DNA of 64,000 nucleotides. Origin: Castanea sativa. Its lineage: Eukaryota; Streptophyta; Magnoliopsida; Fagales; Fagaceae. The stretch lies in NCBI RefSeq assembly GCF_040712315.1, contig NC_134017.1:48915636-48979635 (forward strand), read 5' to 3'. Shown here piece after piece: positions 11,807 to 23,976 of the stretch. The stretch's first letter is position 1. Each line of letters starts with the position of its first letter. The notes beneath the pieces were generated by a model. It saw only the letters and a program-made list of their open reading frames with translations. It was not told the origin of the DNA and made no database searches. The position numbers and the translations under genes were made by a program.

Positions 11807-12211
11807 CATTTCATGTATAAGCAATAAATAGATATTATATATGTGCGTGCGTGTGTGCATTATTATTTTTTATTATATATTTAGCTTGGGCCTTGAAATT
11901 TTTTTTTAAGCTCCACCACTGCCTCTGATCTTTCTATAGGAGTAAATAATTACTCTTTGATACTAAAATCAAGGACGCGAAAATAGTACAACGTTCAACA
12001 AAAAGAGCCAGTAAATTGCTATTTTCTCTCACGGGAAGCTTCAATCGGTTTCTAGCGTATTAAAAATAACAACAATTAAGGCAGAATCTCAGTTTTCCTT
12101 GTAAAACAAAATGAAAGAAAGGAAGTGGAAATTACAAAGAAGGTTCCCTAGCTAACCTATATCATATCATACGCGTTGGAAAGTGGAAGCGAATAACAGA
12201 GAGAACAAGAA
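11807..12211. other. Intergenic, no feature recognised
   Basis: AT-rich sequence with a short GT/GC-alternating stretch near 11840-11860. No gene-like frame. Confidence 0.5.
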
Positions 12212-12220
12212 TTCTTTATT

Positions 12221-13834
12221 GGCATAAATGCACTTTTAGTCTATATATTTGACCTTTTTTTTATTTTAGTTCCTATATTTTATTTTTATCACTTTAAGTC
12301 CCTAAACTAATTAATGCGTGTTATTTTTGTCATTTTCATCAGTCAACTGACGAAAATTGCTGAGCTGGCTGCCGGAGGAATTGAAAAATTATAAAAATGC
12401 CATGTCACCATGACACATCAGCATATAAATTTAAAAAATTAATTTATTAATTTTAACTAAATAATAAAAATAGAATTAAAAACTAAAATTCACATTAATT
12501 AAGATTGTTTTTCAGATTGTTCTTCATTTTACAACTTGTTCTTCATATTCTTCCTAAATCAAACCCAGCAACTAAGAACTCAAACCCAGCACAAGAACAC
12601 AAACCCAGCAACCCAAGAACTCAAATCCAGATCACTAGGACATAAATGAAAACAAGAAGAAAAAACCCAACCCACCATTGCAACCTAACCACCACCACCT
12701 CTGAAATTCCATTTATACATCAAATCAAACCCCAAAATCCAAACTGAAATTCAAAAACCAAACCCAACCAAATCCAAACCCATAGAACAAATCACAGCCA
12801 AATACCCATCACCTGCAACCAACAACAGCAACAGCAAGCCACAACAGGAACCCCACATCCACCAATAGTAACAACAACCCACCAACACCAACACCAACCC
12901 ACAACACACACAAGACCCACAACCCCACGACTACCTACGCCCATGGTGAGCAAAACCACCCACCCATGGCTACCCACGACCCCACAGTGTGCAAAACCAC
13001 CCACCTATGGCTACCCCCGCCCCACAAACCCATGCCTACCCACAGCCACCCACAACCCCAACGACCCCACACCGATCTGAGACCCACCCACCCAAAGCTT
13101 CACCGAGGAAGAGAGTAGAGAGCGTGAGGGAAAGAGATGAGAAAAAAGGAAAAAAAAGAAAGAAGAAGAAGTAGAACCCAGCCACCCATAACCACGAACC
13201 ATGAACCATGAACCCACGCCTACCCACAACCCCAACGACCCTAGCTAGCTCACAACCCACCCACCTCAACCCAACCTCAAACCCAGCCACCCCGAACTCA
13301 ACCCCAGCCACCTCGATCTCAACCCACCCACCCCAGACCCAATCTCAACCCACCCCACCCCGATCTCAGATCTCAACCCGTCCACCCCAAACCCGATCTC
13401 AACCCACCCCACCTCGATCTCAACCCGTCCACCTCACTCCGATCTCAACCCATCCAGCCTGATCTCCACCCACCACAACCACTGCACCACCAGTTTCCAT
13501 GAGTGAGAAACACGAATGAGAGAGAGAGAGAGAGAGACAGAGACAGAGTAAAGATACTTTTTGATCTTAATTTTAGTGATTTTTTTGTTTTATTTCTTTT
13601 TTTATTTAATTAAAATTGACAATTTTTTTTTAAAAATAGATGCTGATGTGTCATGGTGACGTGACATTTTTTAATTCCTCCGGCAGCCAGCTCAGCAATT
13701 TCCGTCAGTTAACTGACAGAAAGGACGAAAATAACACACGTTAATTGATTTAGAGACTAAAAGTGGTAAAAATAAAATGTAGAAACTAAAATGAAAAAAC
13801 GTCAAAATATAGGGACTAAAAGTACATTTACGCC
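12221..13834. mobile_element. Non-autonomous Mutator-like element (MULE) with long TIRs
   Basis: The left end starts GGCATAAATGCACTTTTAG and the right end is ACTAAAAGTACATTTACGCC, its near inverse. The inverted arms run about 200 bp (12221-12425 and 13641-13834) and share blocks such as CCATGTCACCATGACACATC versus GATGTGTCATGGTGACGTGA. A perfect 9-bp duplication, TTCTTTATT, flanks it at 12212-12220 and 13835-13843. Long TIRs plus a 9-bp TSD are the hallmark of MULEs. The interior has no transposase. It is rich in CCCA/ACCC repeats (12540-13480) and ends in an AG-rich run. Confidence 0.92.
13290..13465. repeat. Degenerate ~30-bp repeats inside the MULE
   Basis: Repeating units of CGATCTCAACCCACCCCAC type. 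On the + strand they read as Pro/Thr/Ser/Gln-rich peptide and on the - strand as Gly/Trp-rich peptide. Composition alone keeps the frames open, so no gene is called. Confidence 0.6.
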
Positions 13835-13843
13835 TTCTTTATT

Positions 13844-15067
13844 TGCATACATTTTCATTGAATCAATTTTACAAATTAGTAGCATCTACAACAAAATATA
13901 TATGAGACATGGGTGGTGTAATCTGTAACAACAATAAGACACACAATAGTCGCATTCTAAATGCATGAGAGAGAGAGAGAGAGAGAGTATATAGACACAT
14001 ATCCACCCCTTCAGAAAATGTCACATCCTCATGACAAAAATGCAACATTGTCGAAGGTTGTCACCCTTCACGAAGAGTCAAACCTATTCACCAAGGGTTT
14101 CACTCTGATCACCAAGGGTCACACTCTTTCGCAGAGACTTACAACTCTTAGTTCTGAACAAGACCTAGTCCACCAAGTGCACACTCAATGGGTCTAGCTA
14201 AGCCCAATTGTTCTAACATTTTCCACTTGCTAGTGGGCACAGGACAAATAAAAATCTCTCATATAGTCATATCAATTTATGATATCACTCATATACTTGG
14301 CAAACATGCGACCAATGAGTTCTCCTACAGGAAAATTATTTGGAGCACTACGCTAAAGTCTTGTTAGATATTAGCATAGCAACTATACTAAGTCTTGTTA
14401 GATATTAGCATAGCAACATCCTCATCAGCAATGAAAATTTTTGGGAGAACATAGGTTTTATCCAAATTCTACAATTTGGTTTGGAAGCACCAACTTCTAC
14501 AGGGAAGTTGCATGAAACGAATGTCCTATGTTCTCGATAATAAGGTAACAATTTTGGCTAAATTATATAAAAACTCACCTAAGACTAGTTTGCATCAGAC
14601 TCAACAATTTGTTAGACCAAACTATAATTTGTGAACATTTTTCATCAATAAAGCACCAAAAAGTATAGTTTCTATTTGACTCTCTCACTCTCTCAAACAC
14701 TAATCCACACAAATTGGCAAAGGACTCCAAACAAAGATGAGAGTGGGAGTGGTGGTAGAAGGAGAAGGTGAAGGAGCCAAAGAGGTTTGATTTATTTGAG
14801 CCCTGTCGATGGTTGTGTAAAGAACCTCGCACATTAATCACTGATCAAAACGGTGTCGCAGCTTCTCGTTAGTGGTGTAGTTAGAATTCTTAGTATGACC
14901 TATACGACACCATTTGCCTGCCTCTCTCTCTCTCTCTCTCTCTCTCATAGATTTATTGAAGATAGATCTCTACAATAATGAGATTTATGATTTGTGGGCA
15001 AATCTCTAAAATTGGTGGATCTACGAAATAGGGAAGAGTTAAAATGGCGGATATGAAAAAGGGGAAG

Positions 15068-15128
<61 letters not shown>

Positions 15129-15921
15129 AAATTGTTGGAGAGAGAAAAAATAATATATAGATTGAATAGAGAAATAAAATAAAATGTTTGATGCACGTAC
15201 ATACGAATAACAAGTTAGCTAAAAACAATTTGTGTTTTTTTATAATCAATTTAGCTAAACCCCTATTGAGGTTGGTGTGAATACTCTTAATTATAAGGGT
15301 TGAGGTGAAATGTTGAACCAACTTCAGCAATGGTAAAGGTAATGATATCACAAGATATGAATTTTTCCCCCTTTCTCGTAAGGTTAAAATCCATCCTTTG
15401 GACCCACTTCATAAGGGTCAAGAAACACCCACTTCTACGAGGAAGGCATATGAATTTATTATATTTTTTGTTTAGCTTGTATTATAATTGATCAGTTATT
15501 TGGTTCAATCAAATTTCATAGGAGTGGTTAATATTTTCCTTGTTCAACTTCCCCTCTCTCAATGCACCAAATTTATTTATTTAATTACCAAAATTTGAAG
15601 AAAAATATATAAAAATGATTGTGTGTATGTTTGAACCCAGAAATCAGCCTTTTTAAAAAAAAAAAAAAAAATAGTAGTAAAACTTTCTACCAATTACTTT
15701 TCCCATACCCTACAAAAAAGAGCTTTTTGCACTCGTTACGACATTTTTAATTAAAATGTTAAAATAATGGCCGAATGATTAAATTAACAATTTTTAATAA
15801 TATAAATTTTGGAGCAATGAGTAGTTTATCATTATATCAGCGTGTATTTTGCGTTTGTGATAGTATTTTTATAAAAATTGAAGTCATACCAAATATCATA
15901 AAATACCTACAAGTGAGTGGT
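13844..15921. other. Intergenic with simple repeats
   Basis: No gene recognised. Contents: (GA)n at 13965-13987; a direct duplication of ~34 bp containing GTCTTGTTAGATATTAGCAT at about 14355-14416; (CT)n at 14921-14946; and a long (TA)n at 15070-15125. Short frames here are low-complexity. Confidence 0.6.
15070..15125. repeat. (TA)n microsatellite
   Basis: About 28 uninterrupted TA units. Confidence 0.95.
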
Positions 15922-15932
15922 AACTCATTATT

Positions 15933-16154
15933 TCAACCTACGTGTTGGTTGGCTTAGTGGTAAGGGCTTAGACCAATAAGCCTTAGGGCATGGGTTTGAG
16001 TTCTCCCACTAACTGCGTGTTATGGATCTTATAGGCTACTCACCTGCAACTGTGGTGTGGGGTCTTAGCCCAGAGGTGGTTAGGGTACTATTATAGTTAT
16101 ACTTAGGTAGAGAAACTACACTGATTCCTCTTAACTATTTTTTTTTAATAAAAA
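15933..16154 (+). mobile_element. tRNA-derived SINE (family A)
   Basis: The 5' region contains a pol III box A-like GGCTTAGTGGTAAGGGC and, about 35 bp later, a box B-like GGGTTTGAGTTCTCCC. The body then runs to a T/A-rich 3' end. An exact 11-bp duplication, AACTCATTATT, flanks it at 15922-15932 and 16155-16165. This is a complete retroposed SINE of about 222 bp. Confidence 0.9.
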
Positions 16155-16165
16155 AACTCATTATT

Positions 16166-19100
16166 GTAACGGATGTCATAAACACCTACAAGATAGACAA
16201 TGATCAATGACTAGGGGTGTTCATGATGCAGTGCAATTTTGGACCATTTTTAGAACCTGCAGTGTGGTTTGGCTAAGGGAGTTTCTGTATTTTCTCACAC
16301 AAACTCTTTGTACAAGAAATGGTTCATAACAAAAATCAATTAGATACACCTTTCTAGCTCTTCTTAGGGCTAGATGGCTATGAAAGATTCAATAAGAAAG
16401 GATTAAGGTATTTATTTTTTATTTTTTATTTTTTATAATTCAATAATTGGGGGAGAGGGATTTAAACTGTTGATGTTTTTAATGAAAAAACAGAGGTGCC
16501 AACTATGTGATCTAGAAGAATTTTGGGTTCTGTTAAAAATTGAACTTCAACACAAGCAGGCATAACCAAATATGCCTCAACACCCCTCCCACTTTGGAGC
16601 TAAATTTAGGCCCAAAAGCAACTTTGTCTAACCGGAAAGACCAAACCAAGAGGCTAGGGAACCCAAGTAAAGAAAAACCCAACCAAGACAACCGAAACGA
16701 AACTAGTATAATTAGGAGTTGGACCTAGTGTGCTCAAGAACAGGCCCACAATAAAACTTAGAAGGGCAACCATATGTGAATTCGTTGAAGCAGATTTTGA
16801 AGTTTGAATCCCAAGGTAACCAAGCATTGCCGTGTCAAATTTGATTTCAAACTTGAAGAGATGGCTTATAAATTTGATTTCAAACTTGAAGAGATGGCTC
16901 ATAAATTTGATTTCAAACTGACCAGCCTTCACCTTTTTTTTTTCCAAGAATACATACTAAATGGACCACTTTTTATATTCTTTTAAGACATTAAAATTTT
17001 TCTTGTCAAATTCTTAAGACACTAATTTCAAAGCCAAGAATGGGGGAAAGTATAAAATTCCATAGGCTAAGGTGAGTCAAAGTGTTAAATCTATGAGATA
17101 CCAATCGTAGGCAGCCCACGTGAATACATAGACTAGTGAGCTTCAACTATTGACATTTTTACATATAAATTTGATTGAGACAGGAGGAAGATGAAGAAGA
17201 AGAATAACTTGGTGCATCGATTCACGGTTCTATAGTCTATAATTCATAATCCGTATTGCTTTTAAAATTGGTCGACCATATATAATTTCTAAATTCTAAT
17301 ATAAATTATGAATCAGTTTTTCAAGATTTTTTTTTTTTCCTTTTTCTCAAGGTGTTAAATATATGAGGTTGTACAAGGAGTTGAGCTAAATCTTATCTTC
17401 ATGGGAAGAAATTAAAGTTCTTTTGTTTTTACTTTTGTTTATATTTATGTTTTATTCTTTTTCTTTTTCCCGGCATACTTTTCATAATCCCTTTTTATTT
17501 CATTTGTTTTCCTTTTTACTTTTCTTTCCAAGCAAATCCTTATCTCCTTGATTCATCGACCATTCACCGGAAATCCACAAACTCTTAGCTATTAAGCACA
17601 TGCTTTGTACTCTTGTGACTTTTTTCCTTTTTCTATATATATATATATACACACACACACAAAAGAAAGTAGAGTTCTTGTTTTTGACCAAATTATAATT
17701 CCACTCATTGAGACACTTCAAAAACTTCATGCACAGATATTATGGTAGATTGAACCTTAAACCTAGAACCTCCGAATTTTTGTCACGTCCCAGAATAATG
17801 GGTCACCACCCGGATATCTCGTGGGGGCTATTCTCGTGACTTATTAACTAATGAAGATTGACTAAATGGCAAATAATTAAATTGGTTTCTTTTAAGTATA
17901 TCTTGGATCCATAGTCATATTTTTCCAGTGAGGGGCGGTTTGTGGAGCCCTTGTGTTGGTTCAAAAAAGGCAAAGTTGCATTTAGTACTTTGATTTTTTG
18001 TAGCCAATATGTTAATTTCTTGCTTTTTCGTGATCTGATTACCCCTTAAAAGTAAGTTTTTGGCTACAAACAGGATTAAGAGGGAGCCTAATGGACAAAA
18101 TCAGGGTTTGTCGTGCATATTTATTGGTTCGTTGTTTGAATAGTGTTAAATGATTCAAGTTTGAGAGTAATCTTTGCAGAGGCGACTAATTTGAAACAGT
18201 ATAATGGTTAAATGATTAAATTTATCGTTTCTTAATAGTTTAAATTTTTTAGACAATTAATAACTTATCATGGAGGTTTGTCTTTTTTTTTTTTTTCTTC
18301 TTTAGCACTATATCAGTATATCTATGCATGTTAACTTTAGTATCTACATTTCCATAATTGCAATTTTATAAACTTAAGTGTTGGGAAAAACTACCCACTT
18401 CTTGATGAGCAAAGTTTCAACCATTATTGTTAATCAAGTGTGAATTTTGCAACACATGGATAATGGGGGTTAGTCACAACAAATATGAAGGTTAGCCAGA
18501 TATATAATATTGTAAAAAGATAAATCCTAAAAATACACACATAAAAAGCATATACAATGCACACAAGGAATACGTGGTTTAACACTTCTAAGCTGATACT
18601 AAAAAGAGCCGATATAGCCCAATTGAACTTATTGCACTGATTTATAGGTCCATTTTTTTGTAGTATACATCCACAAAACTTGAGTTTACACAATAAAATT
18701 TGATAAATACAAGATAACCTCAAAGGGCTTTAAAAATCCAAGTTCATTACGATGAAATCTTTCAAACAACTTGTTGAAAAAGAAATCTCAAACACGTTTG
18801 GGACAATTGCTTTCAAGTCTCCACTAAATATATCATAAGATCTAAAAACAGTCTATTATTAGTCTTTCTTGGAATAATGTTTTAGAAGAGAATTCAGGTA
18901 AATATCCTTGTTAGAATTTTATTTGACAAAGAGATATTGTGACATGGAAGCCTCCAAAGTCATTCTTTGACAAATGTTTTAGAAGGGAATTTCAGGCAAA
19001 TCTTTAATAAAAGATTATTGTACAATGACATATGATAGCCTCCAAGGGTTTTAATTTGGTCAAATTCGAATCCTCGTTAGTCCACAGGATGACTAAGAGA

Positions 19101-19231
19101 AGACGTAAACAATTTGATCTTAGAATTAAACAATACAACGACTTGGAAGGATCTGGGAAGAAATATAGAACCAGCCGACTCTGTGGCATTCATGCATTCA
19201 ATCCCTTGACTCATAGTCATTGGATTAAGTG
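16166..19231. other. Intergenic, no gene recognised
   Basis: AT-rich. The only structure I see is a 33-bp tandem repeat at 16837-16918 (about 2.5 copies of AAATTTGATTTCAAACTTGA plus GAGATGGCTTAT). Because 33 is a multiple of three, it produces a spurious repeated peptide on either strand. Confidence 0.5.
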
Positions 19232-19241
19232 ATTTATGTAT

Positions 19242-19398
19242 TTCAAACCACCCTTAGTGTGGTGATCACTCCACATGTATAAATGCTTATGGGGTATGGA
19301 GCAAAGGTTGGGGTTCAAGTCTCCAAGAGGGAGTTTTACACACATATACATTTAGATTAGGCTAGAGTAGAAATTCTATCTCATATAAAAAAATAATA
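19242..19398 (+). mobile_element. SINE (family B), near full-length
   Basis: The head TAGTGTGGTGATCACTCCAC and box B-like GGTTCAAGTCTCC are followed by a body ending ATTCTATCTCATATAAAA. The 10-bp duplication ATTTATGTAT flanks it at 19232-19241 and 19399-19408. The 3' half is shared with the truncated copy at 58290-58381. Confidence 0.88.
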
Positions 19399-19587
19399 AT
19401 TTATGTATGGATTAAGTGTGATATTTGGTATGTAGAAAATTTGAAAGGTCACTCTCAGATATTTACAATTATATTTATATAGACTTGTAGACCCTTTTTT
19501 TTTTAATTTTTTTTTATACCCAATTGAATTAATCAACCTCTTCTTTTTTTAATAGTAAATCCATCTCCAACTTCATATTTATATTTA

Positions 19588-19868
19588 GAGTAAATTGTAA
19601 AGTAAACCCTTAAAGTTTGAAGTTGTTTGGATTTTACAATTTGAAGTTAAAAAAAAAAAAGATTATACATCTTGAAGTTTACCTTAGTTAGCAAAAGCCG
19701 CTCCAGTGGACTCACCTACATGGCTATCAAGTGACATGATGGTGTTTGATGTGCAATATTTTTTCCACGTAGGTGGGTTCTTTAGGGTGTAAAATTTAAA
19801 ATTTTCAAACTTCAATGTATAAAATCTAAACAATCTCAAACTTTAGGAATGTACTTTGCAATTTATCC
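19588..19868. mobile_element. MITE with ~50-bp TIRs
   Basis: The left arm GAGTAAATTGTAAAGTAAAC...TTTGGATTTTACA mirrors the right arm ending GTACTTTGCAATTTATCC. The central part includes AAGCCGCTCCAGTGGACTC. The TSD is unclear (possibly TTTA), so the superfamily is not assigned. Confidence 0.7.
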
Positions 19869-19869
19869 T

Positions 19870-21085
19870 TTAAAATACAAAAACTTGAAATTTAAAATTT
19901 TTATACATGAGATAATTATTGATATTTTATAGTTTTGAAATTTTGCATGCATGAATGGTATATGGAGAGCATGTAATTCTATGGTAGATCTGATAAATAA
20001 AAAATTATTGAGTTCTGCAACGTTGTAAAAAATTACCCCAGGTGTAACTTAAATCTCACCTCATAAATTTCATATTAATTGGATATTATTTATTATCTAA
20101 TCCATAAACTCATGTTTTACCTATCATTTATAAATTAAAAATACTTGAAATTTAAATTTTTTAATGATAAAATAGTTATTAATCTCTGATCATCTTGATA
20201 TTTATAAGTATGAAAAGTATAACAAAATAATGTAATTCAAAAGTTGATTTGTTGAAATATACCTTAAAAATAAAAGGAATGATGTTACATCATAAAAAGA
20301 AAGATCAAATGACATGTATCAATGCTAAACAATTAGAAGAATTTTTTTTCCTTTAGACACCACTTTTATTATATACAAATCAACAAAATATAACATATCT
20401 CACACGCACATATATATGTGTGTGTGTGTGTATATATATATATAATTAGAAAAAAATTGGATGACTAGATTTGTTGTAAAATTAGAGGTGTGAATGCCTC
20501 TCATATAAAAATTCTTTTTTATTGAAAGAAAAAACCATTTCAATGAGAACCTTTTCTTGCATACACGAGCTTTCTAAATCACTTCGAGTAATGCTATTGT
20601 AGAGAGTTCTACAATCATTGTTACAAATATTAGTGTGGGTGTGTTGCAAACACTTTGAAGTTTGATCACTTTTATTGTGAGTCCCACATTAGTTTGGAGT
20701 AAACTCCTTATTCTTTTTTTTCTTTTTTTTTTTTGAGGATCTTAAACTCCTTATTCTTATAAGCCCTTGTAAGCCTTCTTTGATGTCATAAGATATAAGG
20801 TTTAGTATGGACTAGGGCATTATCTACATCACGTGAGCTCCATCCTGTCGCGTGCGTGTAAGTTCAAATTAGTTTTTCCTCTGGACTTTATTTATTTTTA
20901 ATATTTTCTAGATATTTTGAGCTTTAAGAGCCGCTTGTGATTGTTTCTTTAAGCCCGTTGGAGATTAACTTCCTTCATAAGCTAAGTTATTATTTAATTG
21001 TTATTTGAACAACTCAATGGCTTATTTAACATACCACCAAAACACTTTCCCTTCAAATTATTATTTCTCTTTCAAAACGAGAATA
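19870..21085. other. Intergenic, no feature recognised
   Basis: AT-rich; a TA/TG microsatellite lies near 20405-20445. Bases 21086-21090 (CTATT) are the left TSD of RE2. Confidence 0.5.
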
Positions 21086-21090
21086 CTATT

Positions 21091-21894
21091 TGTAGGGATG
21101 AAAGACCCAGGGGCGTATATTGGGTCGTGGGTCTTGTTTGAGGACGTTCAGCAGTCCGAGAATAGTTAGATATTAGCTAAGACATACAAATTAGTAGGGT
21201 ATGGAGGGATTTTGGCCATGAAGGTTCGAGAAGGTAGTCCGGGGAGAAATGCCTCATCGGCTAAGTAAGGCAGAGGTCAGAAGGTTTGGTCTGCCATCAA
21301 GAGCAACACTCCAGACGATTCTACTTGTAAGGATAAACATTAGGAGGGAATATGACAAGGGAAAACTAAGAAATATATAAGGGAAAGCTATTAGCATCGT
21401 ATTAAATGTTATGTAACTAACTCTTTGGCAGCATTAATGTGGAGGTGATGCTTGAACAGTGATATACTGCCTTACAACTACCTTTAAAGACTTCCGGAAG
21501 GTGCTGATGAGACAGTGATCAAAGCAAGTAACTTGACCTACACATGGAGGGTGGAAATGAAGCAAAAGAAGGGGATATAAGGAAGAAAGACACCATTATA
21601 CGAGGATCATCTGGAAATTTGTAGAAAAACACTGTAGCACTGAGAACTGTAATTGTAATCGAGTCTAAAAGAAATATATTCAGGAACTACTCTCCTTGTA
21701 CTTTGCTAAGGAAGGATTTCTTTGCATAAAGCTTGTTTTTCTTTGCTTTCTTACCATATTTAATCCATTGTGAGCATTATACAATTCATTGAAGCCTAGT
21801 TTTTAGCCAACTCTCTACAAATTCTTTGTATTGGGCTTTTTTGGCCTTAATCCTTTCACTTGTTGGGCTTGGGATCCCAAAACCTGCCCTTACA
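21091..21894 (+). repeat. RE2 5' LTR
   Basis: TGTAGGGATG...CCCTTACA. A TATA-like box TATAAGGA is at about 21576. The sequence is related to the LTR-like segment at 62809-63539, sharing the GGCCGCATTAATG...ACAGTG block. Confidence 0.93.
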
Positions 21895-21896
21895 AT

Positions 21897-21914
21897 TGGC
21901 GCCGTCTGTGGGAA
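21897..21914 (+). promoter_or_regulatory. RE2 primer-binding site
   Basis: TGGCGCCGTCTGTGGGAA, two bases after the LTR. RE3 has the same site with one difference. Confidence 0.75.
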
Positions 21915-21946
21915 GAATTGAGCTTTAGTGAGATGAACGTTCAGTT

Positions 21947-23340
21947 ATGGTAGGTTCAGGGCCTAACCGAGAAAAGTTTGTTGGTTCCCAATGCCAAGAT
22001 CAGTTTCTTAATCTTGAGCGAAGAAGGGACCAGGAGGTTAGTGTGCATACCACACATACTAGTAGGAGCTAATCTCGAAGTGGGAGTCACGTCTCTCATG
22101 AAGAGAATACTAGAAGCATGCAACTGGAGATTGACCGTTTGCGAAGGAGGTTATGTTGTGAGCGACGTAGAGGAACTCCTTCAAGTTTTGGCCTTTCTTC
22201 TGATGATGACGGTGATAATAGCTACCGGCCCAAGTCAAGGACTCTTCTCAGCGAATCTTTTTCGTGCAATGAGGATCACCATTACAAGCGGAGAAGAGAG
22301 TGTTCGTCTCACAAAGGTCTGGGCAACGATGCTATGAGTAGGGCTCTGAATTAGATTTCTAAGTCACCTTTTACGTGTAGAATCAAAGGAGGAAAACTTC
22401 ATCGGCGGTTTACTCAGCCAACATTCACCATGTACAATGGTAGAATAGTCCTAGTGGAGCATGTTAGCCACTTCAACCAGAGAATGGTTGTTCATTCAAA
22501 GAATGAAACCTTGATGTACAAGGTGTTCCCATCCAGCTTGCGGCCCGTGGCAATGAGATGGTTCGACGGTCTGGGGGAATGTTCCATTAACTTCTTTAAG
22601 AAGCTTACTCGGGAATTTGGGGCTTGTTTTGTTACTTGCAATAGGGTTCCTCGGCCTTTGGAGTCCCTGTTGTCTATGACCATGCGGGAGGCGGAGACCC
22701 TCTAAACATATTCGGACAGATACTAGGAGATGTTCAATGAGATAGATGAAAATTTTGATGACGTGGCTATAAGGACTTTCAAGGTCGGCCTGCCCGCCGA
22801 GCAAGATTTAAGAAAGTCTTTGATAAGGAAGCCTATTAGAAGTGTGTGTCAGCTCATGGATCGTATTGACGAGTATAAACGGGTCGGGGAGAACCAGTAA
22901 CAAGGAAAGGGAACGACTAAGGTGGTCCCTCAAGATCGAAGGGATTTCAGGTCGGATAGGTACAACAACAACCAACCTTGAAGGGATTTTGTTGGGCATT
23001 TTGGTTTGGCTGCTACTCAGATGGTTAACACCGTATTCCGAGAACCCGTGCACCAGATCTTGGAAAAAATTAAGAACGAGCCATATTTTAAATGGCCAAA
23101 TAAGATAGGAGGAGACCCCATAAAGCGCAACCAAAGCCTTCATTGCCAATACCACCAGGAGTAAGGGTAAACTACCGAGGATTGTAAGACTTTATGGAGT
23201 CATTTGGAGCAATTGGTTAAGATAGGAAGGTTGAAACAATTCCTGTATTAGCCCAACAGGCAGGGCAGTCAGGCTGGGTTAGGAGCACATACAGATGCTT
23301 CTTCAAGGCCTCCACTAGGTACAATTAGTGTTATTCTTGC
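21947..23340 (+). pseudogene. RE2 gag, stops and frame changes
   Basis: The start MVGSGP at 21947 matches RE1. The gag core is at 22430-22890: HVSHFNQRMVVHSKNETL, MRWFDGLGECSINFFKKLTR, TFKVGLPAEQ and LMDRIDEYKRVGE, with in-frame stops near 22703, 22724 and 22900. A zinc knuckle of type C-x2-H-x4-H-x4-C near 23140-23190 also contains stops. It would encode the particle protein but is dead. Confidence 0.82.
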
Positions 23341-23374
23341 TTCCCCAAAGAGAATTGGTTCTTTTCCATCTAGA

Positions 23375-23961
23375 GTGATGTCCATAGATCGATCATTTGC
23401 AGAGGACTTGACCCCTGATTTGAAGATGAGAAAAATGGAGGTTCGACCAGTTTTGAGCTTCTCCGATGAGGATAAGGTTGGAACCTCGCAACCACATAAT
23501 GATGCCTTAGCAGTTACCCTTAGGATAGGGGGATATGATGTGAAAATGGTGTTAGTAGATCAGAGCAACGGTGCAGAGATCATGTACCCTGATTTATATA
23601 ATGGGCTTAAATTGAGATCTGAGGGCCTGGCCTACTATAACTCCCCTTTGGTGGGTTTTGATGGGAAACCATTATCCCAAAGGGCCAGATCAGACTGCTC
23701 ATGCAAGTAGGATTAGAAGTGGTGGAGGTAGATTTTATTGTGGTGGATGCTTACTCCTCATACACTACCATTGTAGCAAGACTCTGGCTTCATGCCATGA
23801 GGGCCGTTTCTTCTACCCTAAACTTGAAGGTGAAATATCCGTTCGGGGACCAGGTTGAGGAGCTGATTGGGAGCCAATCTATGGCTAGGCAGTGCTTGGT
23901 GGCTGCAATTAGTTATCAGGTTGGAGGTGAGCCCTCGGCCTCTGCTGGGCAGGGTTTATAG
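23375..23961 (+). pseudogene. RE2 aspartic protease region, mutated active site
   Basis: Reads AVTLRIGGYDVKMVLVDQ then SNGAEIMYPDLYNGL where RE1 has DQGSGAD. Both active-site glycine/serine positions after DQ are changed by G-to-A type substitutions. A frame change near 23690 joins to VEVDFIVVDAYSSYTTIVAR (23701-23961), which ends in TAG. Protease activity is very unlikely. Confidence 0.78.
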
Positions 23962-23976
23962 CAATCAAGGAGTCCA

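Noticed and set aside
12792..13462. Gly/Trp-rich (minus) and Pro-rich (plus) frames inside the MULE
   Set aside because: Open on both strands because of CCCA-type repeats; no start context or domain.
15949..16020. tRNA gene suggested by box A/B-like sequence
   Set aside because: It does not fold as a cloverleaf by eye and is part of a SINE with its own duplications.
16654..16986. Repeated peptide KFDFKLEEMAH on both strands
   Set aside because: It comes from a 33-bp DNA repeat of only 2.5 copies in non-coding sequence.
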